Below, piece by piece: positions 22,679 to 36,800 of a DNA stretch of 64,000 bases (the stretch's first letter is position 1; every line of letters begins with the position of its first letter). The stretch is from Xiphias gladius (taxonomy: Eukaryota > Chordata > Actinopteri > Istiophoriformes > Xiphiidae): positions 20,903,976 through 20,967,975 of the forward strand of contig NC_053409.1 of NCBI RefSeq assembly GCF_016859285.1, given 5' to 3'. The notes beneath the pieces are model-generated. The model made no database searches. It was not told where the DNA came from and worked only from the letters and a program-made list of their open reading frames with translations. A program made the position numbers and the translations under genes.

Positions 22679-25600
22679 ATGTGTTCAATTCCCGGGCTTC
22701 CAACGCCAGGATCAGAAGTACCTGTTCTCATCACGAGTGTAAACCTAAAACCCAGTTGTGGTCTTGTGGAATTATGGGTTAACATGGATGATGGAAGGAA
22801 GCATATTTATGAGCAGATGAGAGAGGAAATTCAGATTCCTAAAAAAAAATTTTATGGATCAGAGGGAAAACCAGGGGACCATTGTCTGGTTTGCATCAGT
22901 GACACCTGGCACAGAGCTCGGATTGTATTGATTCAAAGTGAAACTTACTATGTTTTTCTAATTGACCAGGGACAGCCCCATATCGCCACGAGTGAAGCTT
23001 TAGCATGGGCCCACGATGACATTTTTCTCCTTCCTCCTGAAATTGAATCTTGTATACTTGCAAACGTCCTCTCCGTTGAGAATAACTGGCCAGAAAGAGC
23101 CACAAAGTTTTTGAGGTCTTTGCCTGGCAAGAAGTTTACGGGACTGGTTCAACATGTGCTAATGCCAGACAGGACGATTCTCCTTGACATACCAATTGTT
23201 TCCAGGCACATGTGTAAGTATGGAGTTGCAAAGAAAATCCCAGGGGATGAGTTTAATTTCCTTTTACTGAAGTGTCTACATTTACCCAAAGAAGAGGCTT
23301 CTGAGGTCTATCGTACAACACGGGAACAGAATTTGAATGTTATTTGCCAACTCGAGGAGCATGACCAATACTTTTACCCAGAACTATTAACTGACACGTT
23401 TGAAACCATTAACGTGACAGAGGTAACTGATCCACAGAACATTTTTTGCAAGCTCCTAATTTTTTCCAAGGCAGTGAAGATATTATCAGAACGGATCCAC
23501 CAGCACTATGAAGAGAATTCAGATTTTGGAGCAGCGCAACCACAGACCTGTGGGGATCCATGTGCTGCTAGAGGCATAAATGGCAGATGGCATCGCTCAT
23601 TACTAAAGCAAAACATTGTGACTGACGATGGTGCTGTAGAAGTCTTGCATGTTGATGAAGGAAAAACTGAATTTGTCCCAGTTAGAGACATCAGACCACT
23701 GCATGGTATATTCCTGAGAATGCCAGTTGTCACATATCTCTGTTCTTTTGATGGACTAAAAGGTAATGGCACAGGGTGGACTACAGACCAGACTGATTAC
23801 TTGAAATCACTGCTTCTGAACCAGACAGTTGTGGCCAGGTTTGATCACCACAATATAGCTCAAGATGTCTATTATGTCACACTCTATGCAGCTAATGCTG
23901 CTTGCATAAACAATTGTTTTCTAGAGAAGGCAGGACTTTGTCCACAATCTAAGAGTGAACCTGAAACAACTGCCCAGAAGGAATCCATTCCCTCATCATT
24001 TCTCAGTTCACTTGGAGATGAACAATGCATGGATTTAAAGAACAGAGTCAATGTAAATGTTGAAGATTTACAAGATCAAACTTTGCCAAGCACCAAAAAC
24101 ATAGGAGTCAATGTCAAGAGGGATGATGGACCCACTTCTGACACTGATGATATTCAAATCAAAGGGCGCTCAGAAAATCCAGACCCTCTAATGTATAACA
24201 GTAGGCATCTTTCAAAAGGTTTCGGCTCTGAGGTGCACAATGCTTGTGATGATGATGTGTTTACTGTAGGAAGTAGTATCAGTGTAAAAGTATCTTGCAT
24301 TGAAAGTCTACAGAAGTTCTGGTGTCAATCAACAGAAAATGGCGACTCTCTTAGACTCCTTATGCAAGACCTGCAAAACCACTATGCATCCGCATACCCT
24401 CAACCCCTTGTTGACTCCATCTGTGTCGCCCGTAATCCAGACAATGACATTTGGTACAGAGCAAGGATCATTGCAAGTCACCACTCCCCTGTTGTAGATG
24501 TGAGATTTATAGACTATGGTCAAACTGGAAAGGTCCCTCTGCAAGATTTGCGCCCCATTGATCCAGCTTTCTTACGGCTGAAAGCACAGGCTTTCCAGTG
24601 TTGTTTATTCAATCTTAACAATTTCACTAATCCCTCTGCTGTCACTTGGACTGATGCTACATTAGAAGATTTTCAGAAGTTTATGGATTCAGGTGCTTTG
24701 TCAAACATTGGATTGAAATGCGTTGTGAAAGCTATAAAATCTGATGGAGAAGGTCTGCCAGTTAACGTGGTAGATATTGAAACACCATCTGACAGTGCAT
24801 GCAAGCTTCTGGCTCAGAAATGTGCACAGGCTGAAGCTCACATGCATTTTCCTCCAGAGGTCCCATCAGATGCATACAATTACTCAACTCACAATATTGA
24901 GGTGGGTGGCAAAGAAAAAGTGTGGGTAACCTCTTCAGAGAATGTTAGTCAGTTCTACTGCCAACTGGACAGGAATTCTCATTTTTTAGACAAAGTGATG
25001 GAAAATGTTAAACAACTAACTGACCAGTCACACTGCACAGATCAACCACTTAGACTTAATAGCATTTGCTTTGCTAGGTACACAGATAATCAGTGGTACA
25101 GAGGTAAAATACTAGAAATGTCTCCAAAACTTAAAGTGCACTTTGTGGACTATGGTGATACACTTGCAGTGAATGGATCTGATATTCGCCCCTTTACCTC
25201 TGGAGGAAATTTTGCCAGGTCGGTTCCTGTACAGGCTGTTCCACTTGGACTGTTTGATGTTCCAGGAGAAGTGCCACAGGAAGTTAACCAGTGGTTTGCA
25301 GATCAAGCCATTGGCCATAGTTTGACCATTTTAGTGGTAGAAAAAGGGGCAAAAGGGAAACTAATTGTTGAACTGTTTGATGGATCTGTGAATGTAAATG
25401 TTAAAGTCAGAGAGAGGATAGCGAAGATGGCACGGCAAAAGATGACTAGTTTCATGCAGCAAACTGACCACCAGCTTTTTAACAGCACAGAACAGGCTAC
25501 TGTGCCAAATGAAGACCTTTTAACGGAAGAGCTAATGAATGTATCAGAATTAACGAAGACAACAGAGCAAAATAACATCCAAAGTAGCAATGGAATGTGT

Positions 25601-26766
25601 GCTAGAGATGAGCTAAAGATGAGTTCACAATCTATAGCTAATGTCTGTGCGCCAGAGATTGAACAGACTTTGAATGAAAGAAGACAATCAACTTCAGATG
25701 TTATCCTTAAGGACAAAGAATCTGTGTTGGCAGAGACTTTTATACAAGGTGGTCACAGTGACTCAGAAATAACACCACTTTCCCTTCCTTCTTGTCCTGA
25801 GGGAAGTGTGAACATCGTCATGTACAAGAAACCAAAAACCTCCAAAAACCAGATGGAGAGTGTATATGCCTCTTGTATTGCAGAGCCCCATTTCTTCTGG
25901 TGTCAATACGCTGACACTGCGGATCTCAGCAAGTTGTCAATGCTTGCTCAAGAAGCAGGACAGGCACAGCAGGACAGGATGTTCCCAGGGACTCTTGGTC
26001 CTGGCAGTCCATGCCTTGCTCTTTTTTCCAGTGACAATAAGTGGTATCGAGCTCAGGTAATTCAGAGAACTGACAATACTCTTCATGTTCTGTTTATTGA
26101 CTATGGAAATGAATCTGACGTTGACATCAAGGATGTGAGATCACTGCCTCAGAGTCTGCTGGAGATGGCTCCTCAGGCCTTTTTGTGCTCTTTGAATGGA
26201 TTTGATGAATCAAAGGGAACCTGGGATGACCAAGTTTACGATGACTTCTACAATCTCCTGGTTGATAAACCACTTAGAGTGACAGTGTTCAACATGGAGG
26301 ATCATTCAGAGATTGCAGTTCCCCAGTATGCAGTGGAAGTTGAGTGCGAGGGATTGGTTGTGAATACCCTGTTGGAGAAATACTGGCAAGGACTGGACAC
26401 AGGTCATGCCTTGGCAGAAAGTTTGGAATCAGGTTAGGTGACTACACTTTATAGAAATGAAACTGTGCAAATTTAAATTTATTATGTTTTTAATAAATTT
26501 CATATTCACAAGTTTATTTAATGCCATTTGATCTTTCATCTTAAGTGGACCAGGATAGAATCAGGACCACAGATGAGAGTGTTGGTGTTTAAAATAATGG
26601 AAAAGCCATCAAATATATGGTAGGACTTGTTTTTCTCATCCAGTTAGTGCTCTACAGGGACAGTGGGAAATTTAATGCATATCATTAGGATTCTCCTGTG
26701 ATTTTAAAAACCTACTGCAGTAATACCTTTTCACCATTGGCAAACGTCTGATGGTTGAATTATTAA

Positions 26767-26814
<48 letters not shown>

Positions 26815-27043
26815 TAATAATAATTTCATTCAGGTATCACAAAGTCAATTTCCAGAAATTCAGGACAAATGAAAGCACGTTTAAATTTAATGTTTTCAAC
26901 ATGTGATCTATTCTTTGTGTTTGTTTCTTTCAGCTCTGGACAAAACGCTTGTGGGGAAACCCTGTTATGACAGAGCATTCTTGACTTGTGCAAACTGTCA
27001 AAACATGTTTGTCTTGTTCAACATTTTACCCCTATTTTACTAA
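22679..27043 (+). CDS. tdrd6: Tudor domain-containing protein 6
   Basis: One exon, 22679-26432, carries 1251 codons. A GT donor just before an in-frame stop joins to 26934-27043, giving about 1287 aa; unspliced it would end at 1252 aa. The start MCSIPGLPTPG closely matches the human TDRD6 start as I remember it. Five Tudor modules are seen near residues 63-130, 290-362, 576-647, 793-862 and 1108-1175. Modules 3 to 5 keep FIDYG or FVDYG cage motifs, while 1 and 2 read DQG and DEG, so they probably bind methyl-arginine poorly. By resemblance the five correspond to human modules 1, 2, 4, 5 and 7. TDRD6 is a germ-granule scaffold that binds methylated PIWI proteins and is needed for chromatoid body or Balbiani body structure. 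An acceptor at 22651-22653 implies an upstream non-coding exon. An AATAAA at 27043-27048 overlaps the stop codon, supporting the short last exon. Confidence 0.9.
26765..26813. repeat. (ATT)n microsatellite
   Basis: About 16 ATT units in the proposed last intron of tdrd6. Confidence 0.95.
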
Positions 27044-28758
27044 ATAAATACACTTGAATAGATAAATAAGGGAGTGAATTTTTAAAATGGATTGTACAGA
27101 TCTGAATTAGCTGTTTTGCATGCTATGTTGGCTATGCTAATCTTTTCAGAAGATTAGGGAATGACAGGTGTTTTGCTCCTCAGCGTCACTGTTTATTTGC
27201 GTTGAGATGAAAGCGATCAAAGTGGGTATCTGATGATACAGGCATGTAATCCTGAGTTGCAGTTCAGGGCCTGTTAACAAACTTCTAAGAATTACACTTA
27301 AGAATGCACTTAAATACCAAATTAAGATTTAAAAAAGTGTGTTCACTGAGTTTGAGCAATAAGACACAATTATCACTTACGGCGAAGTGTAACAGTATGA
27401 TTCAAGAGCAACTCTCAAGTGATCAGATGATTGATCATATTTATGCTCAGATCAAGGAATAGCCAATCAAGGTGTGACCCTATATCTGCCATGTTGTACA
27501 TTCTTAAAAAAAACCTTACTTTATTCAGTGCTTATTCTGCTAGAGTATATCGTTGTAATATTTGAAAGATGTTTTTATAATATTGAATAGGATTTAAGAT
27601 TTAATTCCATGGACAGTGAATGCTTTTAATTTCTACATGGGAAACGATCTAATCTAACTGTAAATTAAATCTGTGTAAGATTTGTCAGTTTTTTCACACC
27701 CCTGATAAATGTCAAAAAAGAGATAGTGGGGTAACATCGTCTCAAATGCTCAATGACAGGAATTTTACTTTTATCTTTGACCAAAAATTTTTGACAATTT
27801 TACATTTAGCAGTTTGATAAATATGGGCCCCACAATCATTACGATAATTACAATTTTATAACGTTTCCGCTGCCAGTATAGGTTGCCAAATCTTTAAATA
27901 GATCTTGAATTATATCCCCTTTTAAAACCGTGACTGATCTGTTCAAGGGGGACACAGCTGTTCATTTTTGAGCGGGGATTTGGACTTCCATTTCATTGCT
28001 AAAACACTTACTGTAATTTACTTACTAGCTTTTTATAAACTTTTTTTAAGATTCATTTCGACATGCACAAATATGTGTAAAGTTCCCCAATAAACAAAGT
28101 ACAGGGAACGATGACAGATTAATTCATAAAAATGTGGACTGTATATGGTCAGACATCCAAAAATTTAGACTTAAAGTACTGGTTTTAGTTTTAAATAGAT
28201 GAATTTAGGTGTTATGAATCCACTGTTTTGTTTTTTTGTTTTTTAACGTTTTTAAACAACTTTATTGAAATAATTATAACGAGGGAATGATAGACAACGG
28301 ACTTCCGTAAGTACATACTGTATCTAAGCATTACTGGTGTATTTTGAAGTAAACCCATTTTACTATTTTTTTTTTTTGTCAGAATCTTTGATTGCCTTTT
28401 GTAAACATTTTCTTTAATCAAATAAGGAACCACTGTTTAGCTGTGTTGCTTTGGGTGACGGTCGGCTAGCCTAACGCTCACTTAGCTTGAATTCTTTTAA
28501 ATTCACAAACATTTTGAAATGCTAACGTAGTTCTTTCTCCACGGTATGAAAGACTTTTTTTGTAAACCTATTTGCTTTGTAAATTGAATCTCTTGTCTTA
28601 CATGTACTTACAACAGACGCGCCCTGGTTATTGTCTCGACCTACGGCAGGTGGCAGCATCACCGTTTACAGGTTCAGGTGAGGACCAACAGAGTCACTGT
28701 CAGGACCCGGCGCCATGTTGGGTCGAATCGACTGTTGCTAGGCGACCTCTGTAACGAA
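27044..28758. other. Intergenic region between tdrd6 and ankrd66
   Basis: AT-rich sequence with no coding exon seen. Just upstream of ankrd66 an ATG at 28714 opens a nine-codon upstream frame that ends in TAG before the main start, within a probable 5'UTR. Confidence 0.5.
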
Positions 28759-30362
<1,604 letters not shown>

Positions 30363-30825
30363 AGAAAACAGGATCTCTACAAGCAACATTCAGATGTAGG
30401 CCGAACTCACCTTCACACAACAAAGTGCAAACAAGACTTACGTGTTTGTAGCCTTTCAGTTGTGAGTTTTGCAGTGGCTTTCCATCACAATGAAAAATGT
30501 AATGTAATACGTATGTAAAATGTATGTAATATACAGTATTGCTTCAATCACATTTGACATTGACATGTAGTGTAATATAACACAACAAACAAAGACTACA
30601 GCTTTGGAATTTTTCTTGTCAGAAAGATATGTACTAAACATATAATGAAATATTATACAGTGGATTTACACTTGTATCACAGGTAATAAGACAAAATAAA
30701 CAACAAAACAAAACATAAAATAGTCACATCAGAGAGTATATGTGGCCTACTTTGCTATTATCTGTGGTTCTATGTGTATAATGTAGCATGTTGTGAATTA
30801 AGAGTACACATGTTTGAGACGATTT
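30363..30825. other. Convergent gap, 3' ends of ankrd66 and the adhesion GPCR
   Basis: Both genes end toward this stretch, with only about 460 bp between stop codons. An AATAAA at 30695-30700 on the plus strand is a candidate ankrd66 polyadenylation signal. No other gene is seen. Confidence 0.5.
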
Positions 30826-33800
30826 TCACTTCTTCCATGTTGATTCTAACTTTGTGGAGCTCTCGCTGATGGATGCTGGAGCCTGGAGAGAGAAGGAGAA
30901 GAATGTGTAAAATTAATCAGTAGACATTGTTGTGTTTTGCATAGGAGTAAACCTAGTCATAGTGCACTTACATTTTTCTTGAGACGATTCCGCAGCGCTT
31001 CACGGGTCTGTGAGAATTGGATTAAATCATTTTTAATGATTCTATACTGCATGTTTGTTGTTGATAACATTTCTTATTACACATTAAATAAGTAGAAAAA
31101 AAGTCTAACTTGTGATGATTTTTTGTCATTTGGTTACACCCCCAGATTTTGATGTACTGTCCCGATAGTGACCACAAATCCTAATATTTCTTCCCAGATA
31201 ATTGTTGATGTTTTAAAACTTACCACAGTTCCCCTAAAAAGTGTGAACTCGGAGGAAATATTTTATCTTTTTTCACTTTATAACAAACTTTTTAAAGGAA
31301 TAGTTGGGAAATACACATATTCGTTTTCTCACCAAGAGTTGCATGGGAAGAACGATACCTGTCTTATCTGTTCATTAAAGATGAAGCTGAAGTCAGCAGA
31401 TGATTAGCTTAGCTTAGCATAAAGAACAGAACTAGGGTGAAACAACAAGCCTGGTAATTAAATAAACCCAATTTATTCAATTACCAGCATTAAGAATCTG
31501 TTACTCAGACAAATTTGCTTTCATTGTTGTTTTAAAGAAGTAAATAAACTGAATTCCATAAAATTAAACTGAGAACAGCTACAACAACCAATGACAGCTA
31601 CCCAGATGTTTAATCAATGTCATCACATTTTTCAATCACTGCCTACACATAATATTTAGCACAGATGTAAAAGTTTACTCAGAAACGGCGAAAATGCAAA
31701 TATCTATCTCGAATTTTAAGAATTGATAAAAATCATGATTAATAGAAAACACAATTTTTTTCCAGTCTTAGTCAGGGGTGCAACAGAATTGAAACGTTAA
31801 AATAGAGAACTCAGTGAATCACTCCTTTTCACCCTGGTGTCAGGTGCCTTTTTCTCATAATTCTGATAGCAACATACAGTAATACATGCTGCCGTAGAGT
31901 ATTGTCCTAAGAATGCATCAGAGGGTGTAGTAACACAGTTTGTTCGAATACTACCTCTATAAAGACAGAGGGTTTCTAAGTAATCAACAAAAGTTGGGTC
32001 CCCTGAACTGTTTGCATTAACTTTCAAGGCTTAATCTACTTCCTTTGCTGCAGCTGAGTGGTGGGTTGTGTACGTAGGTGACTTTGAATTCTGACCTATT
32101 AAGGCTACTGAAGTTTGGTGGAGATACTGTATGATGATGATGATTCAAGAAAAAAGCCAGTCCTTTGACTCTTGGTGCTTTCAATATTCAAAAGAGTATC
32201 AAATAACATAACTGATCCAAAAATGCATGTATCTACATTATGATCTAGCAAGGTATTTTAAAACTACCTTACCAGTTTGTCCCCCAGGCATGTGGTTAAC
32301 AAAATGAACAAACCCTGCAAATGAAACGACAGAGGTTACTGAGCAAGAAATACTTTTACTGGTTTAGGTGTTTAGCTGAAGATTATACTGACCATACCTG
32401 GAATGCGTTCAGCAGGGTAAAGGCATAATTGACCACATAGGCTATGACTCCACTTAGGGGTTCAAAAATCATTAATAAAAATCCGATAATCCAAGTGACA
32501 CCGAAGATTGGAGTCAGAAGAAGAACTGACCTCATGGCAGTTTTGGCAGCTGTTTTTTCTTTTACATAAGATCTTTCTGTATTCTTGGGTTGATCCAAAA
32601 GCTTCATGATTACCACAAGCATGGAAAAAACATTGACGAAAACAATTATACCGACTGGTATGACAAATGTATGGATAGACCCTCGTAAAACTCCAGTATA
32701 AACCAGCCAACAGGTATCGCTGGAGAAGTACAAACCCTCAGCACCGCCATGGTTGGCAAGAAATGTGCCAGCAACAATAAGCAAAGGACATGCATAGCCC
32801 AAAATCAATGAGAACCTCAGGTAGTTTTTCCTGCTCACACTGTGGAACAGGTAAACTGCTTGATGAAGAAGTGTGGTGCTCAGGCACAACATCCAAAAGA
32901 ACATGGACAAGTAACAGAAATGCTTCAACACCACAAAGGTCTTACACAAGATTTCTGAAACCTCACGTGGCTTGGAAGATGCTAAAAAACAGCAATCTGC
33001 AACTAGCAAGCATAGAGAAATGTTTATGTGGGCGATATGGCGTAAATATAAAGTACTTGTCTTAACTACAGCAGTCCAGACGGTCAGTTCTATCGCAATA
33101 CTAATAATTAGAGATATGACTGATACAGATAGTCCAACATAGGTTATCTCAGTAGTCCCAGGTAACTCCACCGGATACTTAGACATCAGAATGGCAAATG
33201 TGGACAAATGCGTGCAAACGCAGCGTCCCTCATTAGAAGAACCCCCCCAGTTGCATCCATTCAATGACCATTCGCTGTTGTTATTGTCCCATGAGACACA
33301 CTTAATGATAACATTTTTAGCCCTCGGCTTGAGCAACGGGAAGTCAATTTCAACCACAACTGAATCCAATTGTTCATTTTCAATAGTTGTTGACACAATA
33401 ATGCTGTTAGGCACGTACGTCTCATCTTTGTTGGGCAAATAGTTCTCCAGTTGTTTAAATCCAGCTGTTTTTACATGGCCAGCGTCTGAGCGATCAAGAC
33501 TGACACTGACATTGAACACAGAGTTGTTACATTTCAACCCCTGCTTGCTTTTGCATGTGGCTACCTCTACATTTCTTTTTTTATTGAGACGTGTTAGATT
33601 TGTCATCTTAATTAAATGCTCAACAGAAATCAGATATCTCTCAGCCAATGACAAATTGCCTTCGTCACTTTTTCTTTTCCAAGATTTTTCAAGAGACTTC
33701 TCCAGTAAATTGCTGGATGATTCCAGAAGGTTCTGCAAAGAAAAAAGCTTGTTTTAGTTGCAGCTGATTTCAGTACATCTCTGCTCAAAGTTAGAGAAAG

Positions 33801-36800
33801 CCTTTCTCCTTGTATTAATTCTGAATAAGAATAAGTAGACATATTTTACTGTCAAATATGCCTATTTGACAGTATTTATACTTATTATTTTAACAAAATA
33901 ATCATTATTATTAGGGTGTGATTTCATGAAAATCTTAAGGGTTGCGACGATAAATGAAAAATTTATTGTAAGTACTGGTAATTCCCTTTTAAACCCCAAT
34001 GATAACATTCAGTAAGGATAATCAAAGATTCTGTAATACTTACATTCACTGTTGAGTCATTATTTATTTCTTTTAGCTTTTGTCTCAAGGTCGAGAGTAC
34101 GTAAACTGATGCATTCATGTCAGCAAAAGTGTTGATATGCTTCGTGTTATTAGTGACGTTCTCAAAGCGGGAAAATACCGCTGCAGCATTTACATCCAGT
34201 AAGCCAAGTCCACTGTCAATCATCTGTAAAAACAATGATGGTTTATGGGTGTTGATTAATTGTGTCAAAATGTAAATCGCCAGCTACCACCAAGGATTTA
34301 ATCTCCAAAAATTTAAGGCTAACTATTTAATGCATAAAAACGTGATCATCCCTTCTGTAAAAATATAATTTTGTGGTATGTCTTTATGCTCTCAGTATGT
34401 AATAGCGTTTTGAATACCAATATACTTTAATTCGTTGCTTTATATCTTCTATATGAGATCTCATTTGTTTAACTTCAGTGAGGAAAGTTAGGCTTACATT
34501 TGCCCTTTGCAGCACATTATTCACCTGCCGGTTCACACACTCTGACACCTCCTCTTCCCATGTCACAGGTGTAGTGCTGGAACGATTAGTTAAATTATTG
34601 ATGGGACAGAAAATGAAACATCAACAAATATGACTATTGATGAATTGTTTAAGTCATTTTATAAGCAAAAAATGCCCAAACTTTAAATTTTAGACAAAAC
34701 AAGCAATTGTGTCGGGCGTGTTTTATGGACGATATATGTACCAAATGTTTAATGGATAAATCTGAAAAGTATTTACTGATTAAAATATGATCAGTTTCAG
34801 CCCTACTCGTTATTGCATTTCCTTTGTCTTTGTCCATCTTCGTTCTTGCATTTTAATACTGTGGTGTATCCAGCTTTGGTGTCTTCCCAGTCGCCTTCAG
34901 CCGCACAGAATGGGTCACCGGCTGTTTTGAAGAAGAAAAGTTGAGGCTTGATTTATCATTTATTACGTGCGGAAACTGAAAGAATTTGTGTCAAGTTAAC
35001 CTGAGGATAACAAGAAGTTAATCTAAAATTCAGTTGCAGCATGTGACGATCACTGAAGCATAAAATAGTTCATAAATAATGCAGATATTCGCTGTGTCCG
35101 AAACCACTCTCATCATCACTCGATCAATATGCCCCACATTAATGGTTCCCAAACTGGGGATAGGGACACCCCAAAGAGGTCACAGGGCCAGTTCATTATT
35201 GACCTTGTACACACGTCTGTGAAAAAACATTCTAACCTCAAGTTCACTTACGAGCTTTTTACTATGGGAGTATTAGTATAAGAAGTAATGCATTATATTG
35301 CATTACTTATATCACTATATAAAAATACTCTATTACTATTATATACTATATATATTATTACATTATATGCTGTATCGTGATATTCTCTTCTATTTCTATT
35401 ATATATATTTCATCACATTGTGTTATTACTCTATAGCGTGTGCATATTACATATATTGCACATACATATATAACATTACATACTTTAATATATCATTGTG
35501 TTTATTTGTATTTATTTTTAAAGTGCTCGGTGAGTGTACAGTCTAATTGAAATATATGTATATATTATATATAGCTGTTTGAATGTAACCTCCTATTTAA
35601 TCTACTTTTTATCTATTTCATTAAAATAGATCTTTGTCCGTTTTCATACATCTTAGTCCGTCTCTGTGCCGCTGTAACGTGACCCCCCAGGGATCAACAA
35701 AGTCTTAATTTATATTTTTCTGGAACTTTTGGTCCTAACCCAAGGGCTTCTTCAGTGACTGCATATTTGTCCCCTTCTTATCACTAAAGTTCCATATTAG
35801 GCGATAAACAACTGAGTATGTTCAATTCATTACAGGAGGCTGCTGGAAAAAGCTCGGGAAAAAGCTAAAAAAAATGAATCTTGGTTTTCGAATATTTTAT
35901 CACAGACCGCTGTTTTGGTTAAACCGTAAGTCAGACATTTGCAACCAATGACACATGGTTACGAGTGGACGTCACAGGACAGGGAACCACTGCTCTACAT
36001 AATAAAATATTTTACACTAGAGTGGGCAGTAAACTGAGATTTCAGTCACTTATGAATCATGAACCTATTAAAGGCACAACATTGTTGTGGGTTTTTTAGC
36101 TAAAAGTAACGTACATGTTATATTTTGCATTCCATTGTGGGATTATTTGAGAGGGATTTATAGTACATAAGAATTAACACCCTCAAATAAAACAGCAAAA
36201 AATCAATATATTGCTGGCAAATGCCAAGTGATGTCGGACATAGCCCCCCTATTCTGACAGTGTTTTACATAATATTAAAACATACCATGTATGATATTGA
36301 TACTAAATGAAGCATTTCTCGTTTGACCGAGACTGTTCTGAAATATGCACATTAGTTCTGGGTTTTGCATGGATGAGTCGCAGCCAGTCACTGCCTCAGC
36401 TGCATAAACAAGTGTTTCTCCAGAAGATTCTGCAAGGATCACATATGCGTGTCATGTATTTTCGTAACAATCTTTCACAAGGATTCCTTTAAAAGAATGG
36501 GCGAAGAAGAGGAACGCAAGAAAATGTACTTACCAGGAAGTGTCTTTGGAATTATTTTAACTTTTTTGTCTGAGCTCCTCCAACTCACGTTATAGGCTTC
36601 TTTGCTTTTCGCTATCTCACATTTGACTCTTACTTTCACGTTATCCTCTTTGTTTTCACAGCGGGGAAATCCTGGATTCTTGGTGGTGTCAATGTTTGGC
36701 AGAAGAGCTACATTCATTACAGCACTGGATTTGTGACATATGTTGACAAACGCTGACCCCTCACAGTAGCCACATGTGTATTCTCCTGAGGAAAAAAACA

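Noticed and set aside
25303-25716. 137-codon minus-strand frame inside tdrd6
   Set aside because: Antisense shadow of the tdrd6 coding exon, with no independent support.
32398-33732. Large intronless GPCR exon as a retrocopy
   Set aside because: It has proper splice sites at both ends, and the flanking exons continue the frame, so it is the normal large 7TM exon.
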